A DNA stretch of 64,000 nucleotides from Falsiruegeria litorea R37. Lineage in GTDB: Bacteria > Pseudomonadota > Alphaproteobacteria > Rhodobacterales > Rhodobacteraceae. Under the pieces are notes generated by a model. The model ran no database searches, was not told the origin of the DNA, and saw only the letters and a program-made list of their open reading frames with translations. The stretch spans positions 484,429-548,428 of the forward strand of contig NZ_FWFO01000002.1 of the NCBI RefSeq assembly GCF_900172225.1. Direction: 5' to 3'. Below, piece after piece: positions 55,822-63,513 of this stretch (positions are counted from its first letter, which is position 1; every line of letters begins with the position of its first letter). A program made the translations under genes and the position numbers.

Positions 55822-56229
55822 AGTGGGGCGTTTTCCGGTACAGACGGGAACTCAAGCGTTGCACCTGGCCAGAGATTGCGGTTCCGCTCGTCATTGGTTG
55901 CACTGGCGCTTACTCGATATTGTTTTCGAAAGGTGACGCATTTCGGATCCTGCGGGCAGGCTCTGCAGAGTTTGACGGTATCGCGAGACCTTGCAGCATG
56001 ACAGATTTGTTGACGGGGTCGCGAATTTTATCGACACTGGCACAGTTCGACATGTTGATTTTGTACTGCCTGTTCCATTCTACCCGACCCAAGCCTTGGC
56101 GGTGTGAGGGTCATTTCAAGCGAAACGAGTAGGGCCGATCTCGCCCTGTGTTGCACAGGATGCTGTCTGGATTTGATCGAAGCGCTCTGCTCTGGCGGCT
56201 TTGCCGCCAAAGAAAAAAGTGATGTCTTT
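55822..56229. other. Intergenic stretch, no gene seen
   Basis: 408 bases. The only clear structure is a GGCGGC-TTT-GCCGCC hairpin (56194-56208) followed by an A-rich tract, just before the sulfotransferase start. In-frame sequence upstream of 56230 is not coding-like. Confidence 0.45.
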
Positions 56230-57819
56230 ATGAAACCTTCTGCGCACCGTTCCAACCGCGCTCAACACAGACCCTCAAAACAAGGCGTCCCACCCCGTGC
56301 CGAAGTGCAGCATGTTCTGGGCCTGTTGCAGGCTCAAGACGCCGATCAAGCCCGATCCGCATCAAGGGTGCTGCGAAACAAATATCCCGACAGCCCCATT
56401 GCTTTGGATGTATACGGCTTGGTGGCTCGCAAGATCGGCGATTTCGAAGGGGCAAAAGCAGCGTTTCAGAAGGCGATAGAACGAGACCCGAAATTTTTGC
56501 CGAGCTTTGTGAATATGGCCAACACGCTAGGCGAGGTTGGCGATCACATGGAAGCATGCGCGTGGTTTCGCAAGGCGATCGCGATCAAGGGCGAAACCGC
56601 GCAACTTCTGGTGGGCTACAGCAAAGCTTTGGACGCGGCAGGGCAAGTCGACGAAGCCCAGAAGATGATCGAACGTGCCCTGGATCTGGAGCCTGGCAAC
56701 CTGCAGGCAGTGGCTTCGCTGGGGCATTTTGCGACCTACAGCGGCGACCGAGAGAAGGCTGCAGAGCGTTATGTCAAGGTTCTGGAGCGTGATCCAAGGA
56801 ACGCAAACGTCCATCGTAATTTGACAAACGTAAAGCGATACAAGGCCGGCGACCCCCACATCGCGCAGATGCAGGCGTTGCTTCAGGATCCTGGGCTTTC
56901 ACCAACGGACCGCGTTCACTTGGCCTTTGGCCTTGGGAAAGCCCTTGATGATTGCGGCGCGCATGATCTGGCCTTCAAGAGTTTTGAAGAGGGCAACAGG
57001 GGCTATTTCGAACAAAAGCCCTATGACCCGACACACGAGCGCAAACTGGGTGTCTTGCTGCGGTCGTCTTTTGCGTCGCCAGTGCAACCTTTGACCATCA
57101 AAGAGAGCTCTGAACTGCGGTCGGTTTTCATTGTGGCGCCGCCCCGGTCCGGGACATCGATGCTGGAGCAAATTTTAACCTGTTCAGATCAGGTCGATGC
57201 GGGCGGAGAGCTTGGCTTTATGGTACAATCGGCGTTCGAAGCCCGGGCTCAAGTGCGCCCGCCAGACCTGGCGATGTTTCGCAACATCCGCCAGGGGTAT
57301 TTGCGTCGACTGTCCGAAATTGACCATGGCAAACCCATCGTTGTCGACAAACAATCTGCCAATAATTTGTGGGTCGGCCACATTCTGTGTGCCATGCCAG
57401 AGGCCAAGATCATCCATCTGCGTCGCGATCCCCGGGCGGTTGGCTGGTCGATCTATCGTCGGATCTTTGACAGCCCGCAAATGAGTTGGGCCTATGACCT
57501 GCCGACGTTGGGCAGATACCTCAAAGACTACGAAGATCTGATGCAATTCTGGAAGCGACGGTTTCCGAACCGGATCCTCACAGTCAACTATGAGGAACTG
57601 ACCGAAAATCCGCAGGCCATTCTGCAGCCTTTGGTTTCGGCGATCGGGTTGGACTGGAGCGACAACTTCCTATCGTTTCATTCGGCAGGCCGCACTGTGC
57701 GCACAGCTTCGGCCTTGCAGGTGCGCAAACCGATCTACAAAGGCAGTTCAGAGCAATGGCGTAGCTACGAGCCCCATCTGGGGCCGATGGTGACCGAACT
57801 TGACCTGCCGTGGGACTAG
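56230..57819 (+). CDS. TPR-containing sulfotransferase (PAPS-dependent)
   Basis: 529 residues. The N-terminal half has tetratricopeptide repeats (for example VYGLVARKIGDFEGAKAAFQ and AQKMIERALDLEPGNLQAVA). The C-terminal sulfotransferase domain carries the 5'-phosphosulfate loop APPRSGTSMLEQIL (P304-S310) and the 3'-phosphate motif HLRRDPRAVGWSIYRR from about 396. Family members move sulfate from PAPS to sugars, lipids or tyrosine. The ATG at 56230 is chosen because upstream sequence is non-coding in character. The 3' end overlaps the subtilase by 4 bp, convergently. It lies near a Tyr/Asp-rich secreted protein. Confidence 0.88.
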   Translation: MKPSAHRSNRAQHRPSKQGVPPRAEVQHVLGLLQAQDADQARSASRVLRNKYPDSPIALDVYGLVARKIGDFEGAKAAFQKAIERDPKFLPSFVNMANTLGEVGDHMEACAWFRKAIAIKGETAQLLVGYSKALDAAGQVDEAQKMIERALDLEPGNLQAVASLGHFATYSGDREKAAERYVKVLERDPRNANVHRNLTNVKRYKAGDPHIAQMQALLQDPGLSPTDRVHLAFGLGKALDDCGAHDLAFKSFEEGNRGYFEQKPYDPTHERKLGVLLRSSFASPVQPLTIKESSELRSVFIVAPPRSGTSMLEQILTCSDQVDAGGELGFMVQSAFEARAQVRPPDLAMFRNIRQGYLRRLSEIDHGKPIVVDKQSANNLWVGHILCAMPEAKIIHLRRDPRAVGWSIYRRIFDSPQMSWAYDLPTLGRYLKDYEDLMQFWKRRFPNRILTVNYEELTENPQAILQPLVSAIGLDWSDNFLSFHSAGRTVRTASALQVRKPIYKGSSEQWRSYEPHLGPMVTELDLPWD

Positions 57820-59153
57820 TTTTGCGGCGCACGTGTTTTGGACAGTACCTCTTGAAACTGTGTCTCGGTGATTGATGTAATCGGCCCACTGACGTGGCCC
57901 TTCTGCGCAACAGCCGATAGCACCGCCTGTTTGAGGGCCGCCCCACTCAATCCTTGTTCGCTTACATGGATCTGCGCGGCCAAGGCGGCGACCCTGGGGG
58001 CTGCAAAGCTGGTTCCGGTCAAAAGCTTGTCCCGTCCTGAAAATTCCAGTCCCGGCACCTCGACCGCGGGCACGGCAATCTCGACAAGACCCGAACCTGT
58101 GTTCGAACGCCCCCAAACACTGCCATCGGGATTGGCCGCTGCAACGACTAGATGATTGTCCTGCGCATAAGCCATTGGGAAAAGAGGGCGTCGGGTCAGA
58201 TCAACCCCTTCATTTCCGGCCGCGGAAACAAACAGGATCTCGGGGTGCTTGAGCATACCGGCCTGATATGCGGGCCAGGGACGCAAACGGCCCGTCGAGA
58301 GAACGATTATGCGCACGCCTGAGGTCGCAATGTCATCAATGATATGGCCGATATCCCGGTTGGGTTTGTGGGGGGCATACCGAAAAGGCGCCAAGCAGAC
58401 AGGATCTGCCGCATCATTCAGGAGGACGCTCGCGACCGAGGTTCCGTGGCTGATCGGCTCAAAGGCCGAGATCCGCGGGTCAAGGTCCCCGTCGGGCACA
58501 CCAAAGTCAAAGGGAAGCGGGTCGTTTTCCCAGAAGTCAAATCCCAACAGTTGCTTGTCTTCCGTGGTCGCGAGACGTTCGTAGATTTCGGGGAGCAGGT
58601 AGTTGACCCCATTGTCGATCATGGCAACTGGTGTGCAGGCTGACCTATCTTCGATGTCCTGTGGCAGTTTCGGGTTCAGCGGCGTGGGGCGTGCGCGGTT
58701 GCTGAATGCCGCATCCAATTGCGCAAGACGTTGCGGGGCAGGGGCGGACGGGCTGTGTGCAGTCTCAATACGCTCTGCGCCTCGGAGCCTGCATTGAGAA
58801 TCCCGGACGACGCGAATGAGGGCTGCTCGTTCCGGTGATGGGCCATAAACAGCGGCGAAAAAAAGAGGTGGACGTTCCGGAGGAGAGAATTCGCTGACCC
58901 GCAGCAAGAAGCCATCCGCTGTTTCCCAGTCACGCGATCGCATATTGCGCCTGTTGAGCGCGCGTTGGTGAATCTCGGAAATCTTGACGGCGCCGGAAAC
59001 GGGCGGCGTGTTCATGCCTGAGAGGCAAATTCCTTCTGACGCAGCCAGAGCGATGTCTTGCGGTGTCTCGGTTGCTCCTGGCAAAGGCGCTGCGATCAGC
59101 ATCCCCCCGATAAGCGAGCGCAATGGTCGTGCAAGCCTGTTCAATACGCTCAT
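57816..59153 (-). CDS. Secreted subtilisin-like serine protease (S8)
   Basis: 445 residues. Signal sequence at the N-terminus (SLIGGMLIAAPLPGA). A 170-residue propeptide-like region precedes the catalytic domain. Triad: Asp180 in VAMIDNGVNY, His236 in ISHGTSVASVL, Ser382 in LLTGTSFAAPRVAALAA; oxyanion Asn314 in SAAGNEG. All active residues are present. It ends at the end of the catalytic domain, with no C-terminal anchor or secretion domain. Being next to a type 1 secretion set it could process the secreted protein, but it is transcribed in the opposite direction. Confidence 0.92.
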   Translation of the reverse strand: MSVLNRLARPLRSLIGGMLIAAPLPGATETPQDIALAASEGICLSGMNTPPVSGAVKISEIHQRALNRRNMRSRDWETADGFLLRVSEFSPPERPPLFFAAVYGPSPERAALIRVVRDSQCRLRGAERIETAHSPSAPAPQRLAQLDAAFSNRARPTPLNPKLPQDIEDRSACTPVAMIDNGVNYLLPEIYERLATTEDKQLLGFDFWENDPLPFDFGVPDGDLDPRISAFEPISHGTSVASVLLNDAADPVCLAPFRYAPHKPNRDIGHIIDDIATSGVRIIVLSTGRLRPWPAYQAGMLKHPEILFVSAAGNEGVDLTRRPLFPMAYAQDNHLVVAAANPDGSVWGRSNTGSGLVEIAVPAVEVPGLEFSGRDKLLTGTSFAAPRVAALAAQIHVSEQGLSGAALKQAVLSAVAQKGHVSGPITSITETQFQEVLSKTRAPQN

Positions 59154-59754
59154 GACAATCTCTTCGATAGCAAAATCCTAGCCGCTGGATCGGCTTTGAA
59201 ACCATGCGACAAGCATACAAGCGAAGTACTCCATTCAAAGTGATTTCGTGGAAAATATTCTGGTTCGACCTGAGCACTGCATTTTTGAAGCCCTGTGAAT
59301 GCCTGAAAAAAACGTCTCAAACGTCGCTTCTACAAGTCCCCAATGGGGCCGGTTTCAACCAATTAGAGAGTTGGGAGGGAGGGGGTAATGCATTGGTTGA
59401 AGTTGCTCCCGAGGCTCTCGAAGTGTTGAAAAATTGACAACATTCCGTTATTGATAGTTTGATTTTGAAGATTGATGTTTTTGGTTTGTTTATTATCCAA
59501 ATTGACGATCTATTTGTTGATTGTCGTTTTTGGCCGTGTTTGTGAGGTGTCTTTTTTGACAGCTTAATTTGTTGAGTGTCAAGTTTGCCAGTTAATAAGT
59601 TTAATGCCAATTTTGGCAAAAAATCTGAAATGGAACTTCTGATGCTAGAAGCGTTCTTTGTTATATTTTTTGTTTTCGCCTGTAGTTCTCACCAGGCATT
59701 CTTAGTTCGGTCAGGGTGCAATCTTTCCAAAGTTTGTCACGGCAGAGAAACAGC
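59154..59754. promoter_or_regulatory. AT-rich leader/promoter region of the secretion operon
   Basis: 601 bases between the divergent subtilase and ABC genes, without a credible gene. From about 59430 it is strikingly AT-rich for this genome. It contains TTGACA at 59434, an inverted pair TTGACA-N15-TGTCAA (59556-59582) and the dyad TGCCAA-TT-TTGGCA (59605-59618). It looks like a heavily regulated promoter. Confidence 0.55.
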
Positions 59755-61767
59755 ATGCAAAGTGCGCCAGTCGTGATGTCCGGATCTGGAAATAAACCTA
59801 GCAAAGAACGTTCGGCTACAGCGCTGCGCGGAGGCATTCTAGGGAGCAGAGATTATTTCGCCATTGTTGCCGTCTTCTGCTTTTCGATGTTGTACAATGT
59901 ACTGCTTCTGACTTCGCCGTTGTACATTCTCCAACTTTACCAGCGGGTCATGAATAGCCAGAGCCTGGAGACATTGGTCACTCTGACCGGTGTGGCTTTG
60001 ATTGCTTTGCTGTTTGCCGTGATGCTGGGAGTGGCCAGGGCGGTTTTGCTGCAAAGGTTGGGAAACAAGGTTTATCTGCGGCTGGGTGAGAAAGTGATCC
60101 TGAAGTCGCTGGGGCCGGCGTTGACCATCCCTTCGCGTACGGGGCCGCTGTCTGACGTCAATTCCGTCCGTCAGTTCATCGCAAGCCGGGAACTGCTGAA
60201 CATGATGGATCTGCCGTTCACGGCCTTGTTCCTGTTCGTGCTATTCCTGATCCACCCGACGCTTGGCTATCTGGGTATTGTCATGTGCGGGTTCATGATG
60301 CTGCTTGCGATCGTTTCGGCGCACTTCTTTGCCAAGCGCCAAATGATCGCTGCAAAAGAACTTAGACGCTCGGAAAAGGACTATGCCAGCTTTGCGTCAG
60401 AAGGTGGGTTGGTCAACGCACTGAGCATGACGGAGCAGGTGGGACGCAAGTGGTTGCTCGGGCAACTGAGCTACGTCACTGATGTGCGCAAGGCGGGGCG
60501 AGGGCGCAATGTCGTTGATGGATTGTCCCAAGCCCTACGTCTGTCTGGCCAGATTATCGGCATGGGGGCTGCGGCGATGCTTGCTCTGGCGGGCGAGCTG
60601 AACCCAGGCATGATCCTGGCAACATCGATCCTTTTGACCCGGGCCATGTCGCCGATTGAAGGAACGATCACAGGGCATTTGAAATACAAGGCCGCCCGCG
60701 AGGCATATCGCAGGGTGTCGATCATGATGTCGCGACCGGATCGCCAGACGATGTATGACCATGCTCCCAAAAGCGGCGGGGTGAAGCTGACAGGGCTGGT
60801 CTATATGCCACAGGGAGGGGTGCGAAAGCAGCCCGTTGTCCGGGGCGCGAATATGACGATCTCTGCTGGTGAAACGGTTGCGATCAACGGCCCAAGCGGT
60901 GCTGGGAAAAGTATATTGGCGCAGTTGGTTATTGGGGCTCTGGACCCCTCGGCAGGATCGGTACAGCTTGATGGTGCCGAGTTGCGAAACTACCCGCGCA
61001 ACAGGTTGCTGGGGGCCGTTGGGTACCTGCCGCAGACGTCGGACGCAATGCCCGGTACCGTTGCCGAGAACATTTGCATGTTCCAACCAGACAGTGATGA
61101 CGCCGTGTGGGACGCGATCCGAACCGTGGAGATGGAGGCCGAAATCGGAGCGCTGCCAGATGGCGTGGACACTTCGATGAGCTTTGCACGCGACCATCTT
61201 GCACCGGGTCTCTATCGTCGGTTGCTGCTGGCGCGCGCGATGTTTGGATCGCCCAAGCTTGTCGTAATGGATGAGCCCGATCTTTACCTGGATCAGGTTG
61301 GTGGAAAAGTTCTGCTGAGCGTCGTTGCAAAGCTGAAGCAGGCTGGCTGCACAGTTATGCTGATTTCCCCGCGTGGGCCTTTGTCACAACAGGCTGATGC
61401 GCGCTATGTCATGAACAACGGTGTCATCGAGCCCCTGGGGGCCGAAGGCGGCGCGGGGCAACGCCCTGCGCAACCGGGACCGGTTCAACAGCCAGCCGCG
61501 CAGCCCCAAATGCCAGCTGCCGGCGCGCTTTCTCGCCAAGTCGCCGCCCCCCCAGGTGCGGGCCCGAAACCCAAGCCCAACCCAACGGCAGGTACGGGGT
61601 CCCCACCGCCCACGCAGCCGCAAAACAAGGCCTTGCCCCAACAGCCGGACAACATACCCAAACCAAATGGTGGGCCGCCCCGTCGGGACCCTCCGGCCGG
61701 TGCGCCGCCGAAGCGGTTACAAAGCCCGACAAGCGGCAGAAAACTACGACTGATCAAGGAGGAATGA
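59755..61767 (+). CDS. Type 1 secretion ABC transporter with degenerate nucleotide-binding domain and Pro-rich tail
   Basis: 670 residues from ATG 59755 (GTG 59716 and ATG 59776 are alternatives). PrtD/HlyB-like membrane domain, no C39 peptidase: FAIVAVFCFSMLYNVLLLTS, FTALFLFVLFLIHPTLGYLG and others. NBD: intact Walker A GPSGAGKS (379-386), Q-loop YLPQTSDAMPGTVAENI, Walker B VVMDEPDLYLD with Glu507. The signature LSGGQ is replaced by L482-A-P-G-L486, and the switch His by Pro539 (LISPRGPL). Residues about 561-670 are a Pro/Gln/Ala/Gly-rich tail ending RKLRLIKEE. It is followed after 6 bases by the adaptor gene. Confidence 0.88.
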   Translation: MQSAPVVMSGSGNKPSKERSATALRGGILGSRDYFAIVAVFCFSMLYNVLLLTSPLYILQLYQRVMNSQSLETLVTLTGVALIALLFAVMLGVARAVLLQRLGNKVYLRLGEKVILKSLGPALTIPSRTGPLSDVNSVRQFIASRELLNMMDLPFTALFLFVLFLIHPTLGYLGIVMCGFMMLLAIVSAHFFAKRQMIAAKELRRSEKDYASFASEGGLVNALSMTEQVGRKWLLGQLSYVTDVRKAGRGRNVVDGLSQALRLSGQIIGMGAAAMLALAGELNPGMILATSILLTRAMSPIEGTITGHLKYKAAREAYRRVSIMMSRPDRQTMYDHAPKSGGVKLTGLVYMPQGGVRKQPVVRGANMTISAGETVAINGPSGAGKSILAQLVIGALDPSAGSVQLDGAELRNYPRNRLLGAVGYLPQTSDAMPGTVAENICMFQPDSDDAVWDAIRTVEMEAEIGALPDGVDTSMSFARDHLAPGLYRRLLLARAMFGSPKLVVMDEPDLYLDQVGGKVLLSVVAKLKQAGCTVMLISPRGPLSQQADARYVMNNGVIEPLGAEGGAGQRPAQPGPVQQPAAQPQMPAAGALSRQVAAPPGAGPKPKPNPTAGTGSPPPTQPQNKALPQQPDNIPKPNGGPPRRDPPAGAPPKRLQSPTSGRKLRLIKEE

Positions 61768-61773
61768 TTTGTC

Positions 61774-63117
61774 ATGAGCAAAGATGCTGAATCCTCCACC
61801 TCTACTGACGAACTTAGAAAGAGCCTGGAGAAAAACACCGATCTCACCCCGGCTTTGCGGTTCGGGACACTTGTTCTGATCCTGATCGTGATCGCTGCAG
61901 GCTTTGGCGCGGCTTATCTGAAGTTTGACGGCGCTGCCGTGGCGGCTGGCAACATGATGGCGCGAGGGCAGAACCAGATTGTTCAACACCTGGAAGGGGG
62001 GATCGTTTCAGAAATTCTGGTGGATGAAGGTGAAGAGATCAAAGCAGGCGATGTTATTGTCCGCCTGGACACGACCCAGGCGACCTCGGACCTACGGACC
62101 TACATCGCCGAAATGAACAGCACCGCTGCACGTCTTGCCGCCTTTCATGCCGAGCGAGAAGGCGAAACCGGGATCACCTATCCCGCGTGGCTGCTCGACA
62201 CTGCCAAACGTGATGCCGAAGTCGCCTCGTTGATGCAGGATCAAGACCATGAATTCCAGGCCCGTCTTGAAGCGTCGACAGCACAGGCCGGCACATTGCG
62301 CAGCCGGATTGAAGCGGCCAAGGCGGAACTTGAAGGGTATGAAGTACAGCTGCGCTCTTTTGAAGAGCAAAAGGCCCTAACTGTCGCGGAATTGGCCGAC
62401 GTTGAAACACTGTACAGCAAACAATTGGTCGGCGCGTCCAGAGTTTATGATGTGCGCGGGCAATTGGCCGAATTGGATGGCCGAGTGGGGCAAGCGCATT
62501 CGAAAATAGGAGAAATTGAACAACGCATCCTGGGATTTCAACAGGAAATATTTGCACTTGAAAAAGATCGCGTCGAATTGGCGGCGGAACAAGTGGTGAC
62601 CTTCCGACTTGAGATGCTGAAACTTGCAGCAGCGATCGAAGAGACCCGCGATGTGATCCGGCGCAGCACCGTGCGCGCGCCTGTTGATGCCGTCATCGTG
62701 CGGCGTGCCGTAAACACGATTGGTGGCGTCCTGGGAAGCGGTGGCGAAGTCGTTGAGCTGCTGCCCCAGCCTGCTGATCTGGTGGCCGAGGTGCGAGTCT
62801 CTGTCGGGGACATCGATCGGATCTACCTGGGTCAGGATGCCTTCGTGCGCCTGAGTGCTTTGGACATTCCATTTGCCCCACTTTTAGATGGGAAAGTGGA
62901 GTACATTGCGGCGGACCGAGCCGTGGATGAAATATCTGGAGAGGAATATTATCCTGTCAGAATTTCTAATATACAAGTGCCTGAGGATATTGGGGATAAT
63001 CGACTTTATTCCGGAATGCAGGTGGAGGCGTTCATAAAGACAGGGGAGCGTACTTTCGCGCAGTACGTTTTTGAACCACTAAAGAGGAGTTTTGAAAGGA
63101 GCTTGCGCGAGCGTTAA
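61774..63117 (+). CDS. Type 1 secretion membrane fusion protein (HlyD family)
   Basis: 447 residues. A short cytoplasmic tail, one helix at about 30-50 (LVLILIVIAAGFGAAYL), the lipoyl-type half motif NQIVQHLEGGIVSEILVDEG, a long coiled coil (about 95-320, many AAKAELEGYEVQLRSFEEQK-like heptads) and a C-terminal barrel beginning RSTVRAPVDAVIVRR. Links the inner-membrane ABC protein to an outer-membrane TolC channel, which is not in the window. An AAGGAGG site ends in the ABC stop, so translation is coupled. Confidence 0.93.
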   Translation: MSKDAESSTSTDELRKSLEKNTDLTPALRFGTLVLILIVIAAGFGAAYLKFDGAAVAAGNMMARGQNQIVQHLEGGIVSEILVDEGEEIKAGDVIVRLDTTQATSDLRTYIAEMNSTAARLAAFHAEREGETGITYPAWLLDTAKRDAEVASLMQDQDHEFQARLEASTAQAGTLRSRIEAAKAELEGYEVQLRSFEEQKALTVAELADVETLYSKQLVGASRVYDVRGQLAELDGRVGQAHSKIGEIEQRILGFQQEIFALEKDRVELAAEQVVTFRLEMLKLAAAIEETRDVIRRSTVRAPVDAVIVRRAVNTIGGVLGSGGEVVELLPQPADLVAEVRVSVGDIDRIYLGQDAFVRLSALDIPFAPLLDGKVEYIAADRAVDEISGEEYYPVRISNIQVPEDIGDNRLYSGMQVEAFIKTGERTFAQYVFEPLKRSFERSLRER

Positions 63118-63155
63118 CTTTTTTGATATCATGAAAGTGAGAGGGTAAATCTCAA

Positions 63156-63449
63156 ATGGACGACAATACGAAGAAACCCGATTACGTCGCTGACTATTCT
63201 GTTCGCGAAACTTTTGGCGATGCAGTCGTGTCACTGGTCTACGACGGTGCGAATTTCCGGTTGGAAATTGGGGTTTCTCGAATGGATCAAACCGGACAAG
63301 GCGGAAATACGATGCACCCTGTTGCAAGGGTGATCATGCCTATGCCTTGTGCAAATGATCTTCGAAATAAACTCACCGGCCTGTTTGAACAGTTGGAAAA
63401 TCAGGGCGTTCTAAAAAGAGGAAATCAAGAAGGAGCAAAACTGCAGTAA
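63156..63449 (+). CDS. Small protein of unknown function in secretion operon
   Basis: 97 residues: VADYSVRETFGDAVVSLVYD, FRLEIGVSRMDQTGQGG, VARVIMPMPCANDLRNKLTG, LFEQLENQGVLKR. No signal peptide or helix. The pattern of two beta strands, an I/V-rich strand and a terminal helix that would pack on them is reminiscent of DUF3467-type proteins, but this is only a visual likeness. Position between the HlyD gene and the repeat protein suggests a chaperone or regulator for secretion. Confidence 0.7.
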   Translation: MDDNTKKPDYVADYSVRETFGDAVVSLVYDGANFRLEIGVSRMDQTGQGGNTMHPVARVIMPMPCANDLRNKLTGLFEQLENQGVLKRGNQEGAKLQ

Positions 63450-63463
63450 TCGCAATTTAGTAT

Positions 63464-63494
63464 CCGTCGAGCTTTAATTTCAGAAGCTCGGCGG
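63464..63494 (+). promoter_or_regulatory. Strong RNA hairpin before the Tyr-rich gene
   Basis: 11-bp stem (CCGTCGAGCTT paired with AAGCTCGGCGG, one G-U) with a 9-nt loop, ending five bases before the AAGGGGGA ribosome site. No U-run follows, so it is more likely a processing or stability element than a terminator. Confidence 0.6.
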
Positions 63495-63513
63495 TATTAA
63501 GGGGGAATACAAA

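Noticed and set aside
55920..56132. 70-residue plus-strand frame between TPR and sulfotransferase genes
   Set aside because: No ribosome site, no recognisable domain, mixed composition; judged non-coding.
56194..56208. GGCGGC-TTT-GCCGCC hairpin as a terminator
   Set aside because: It is followed by A residues, not T, on the plus strand and has no upstream minus-strand gene to terminate.
59317..59619. 100-residue minus-strand frame in the AT-rich leader
   Set aside because: Lys/Ser/Thr-rich translation of AT-rich DNA without a start signal; more likely promoter sequence.
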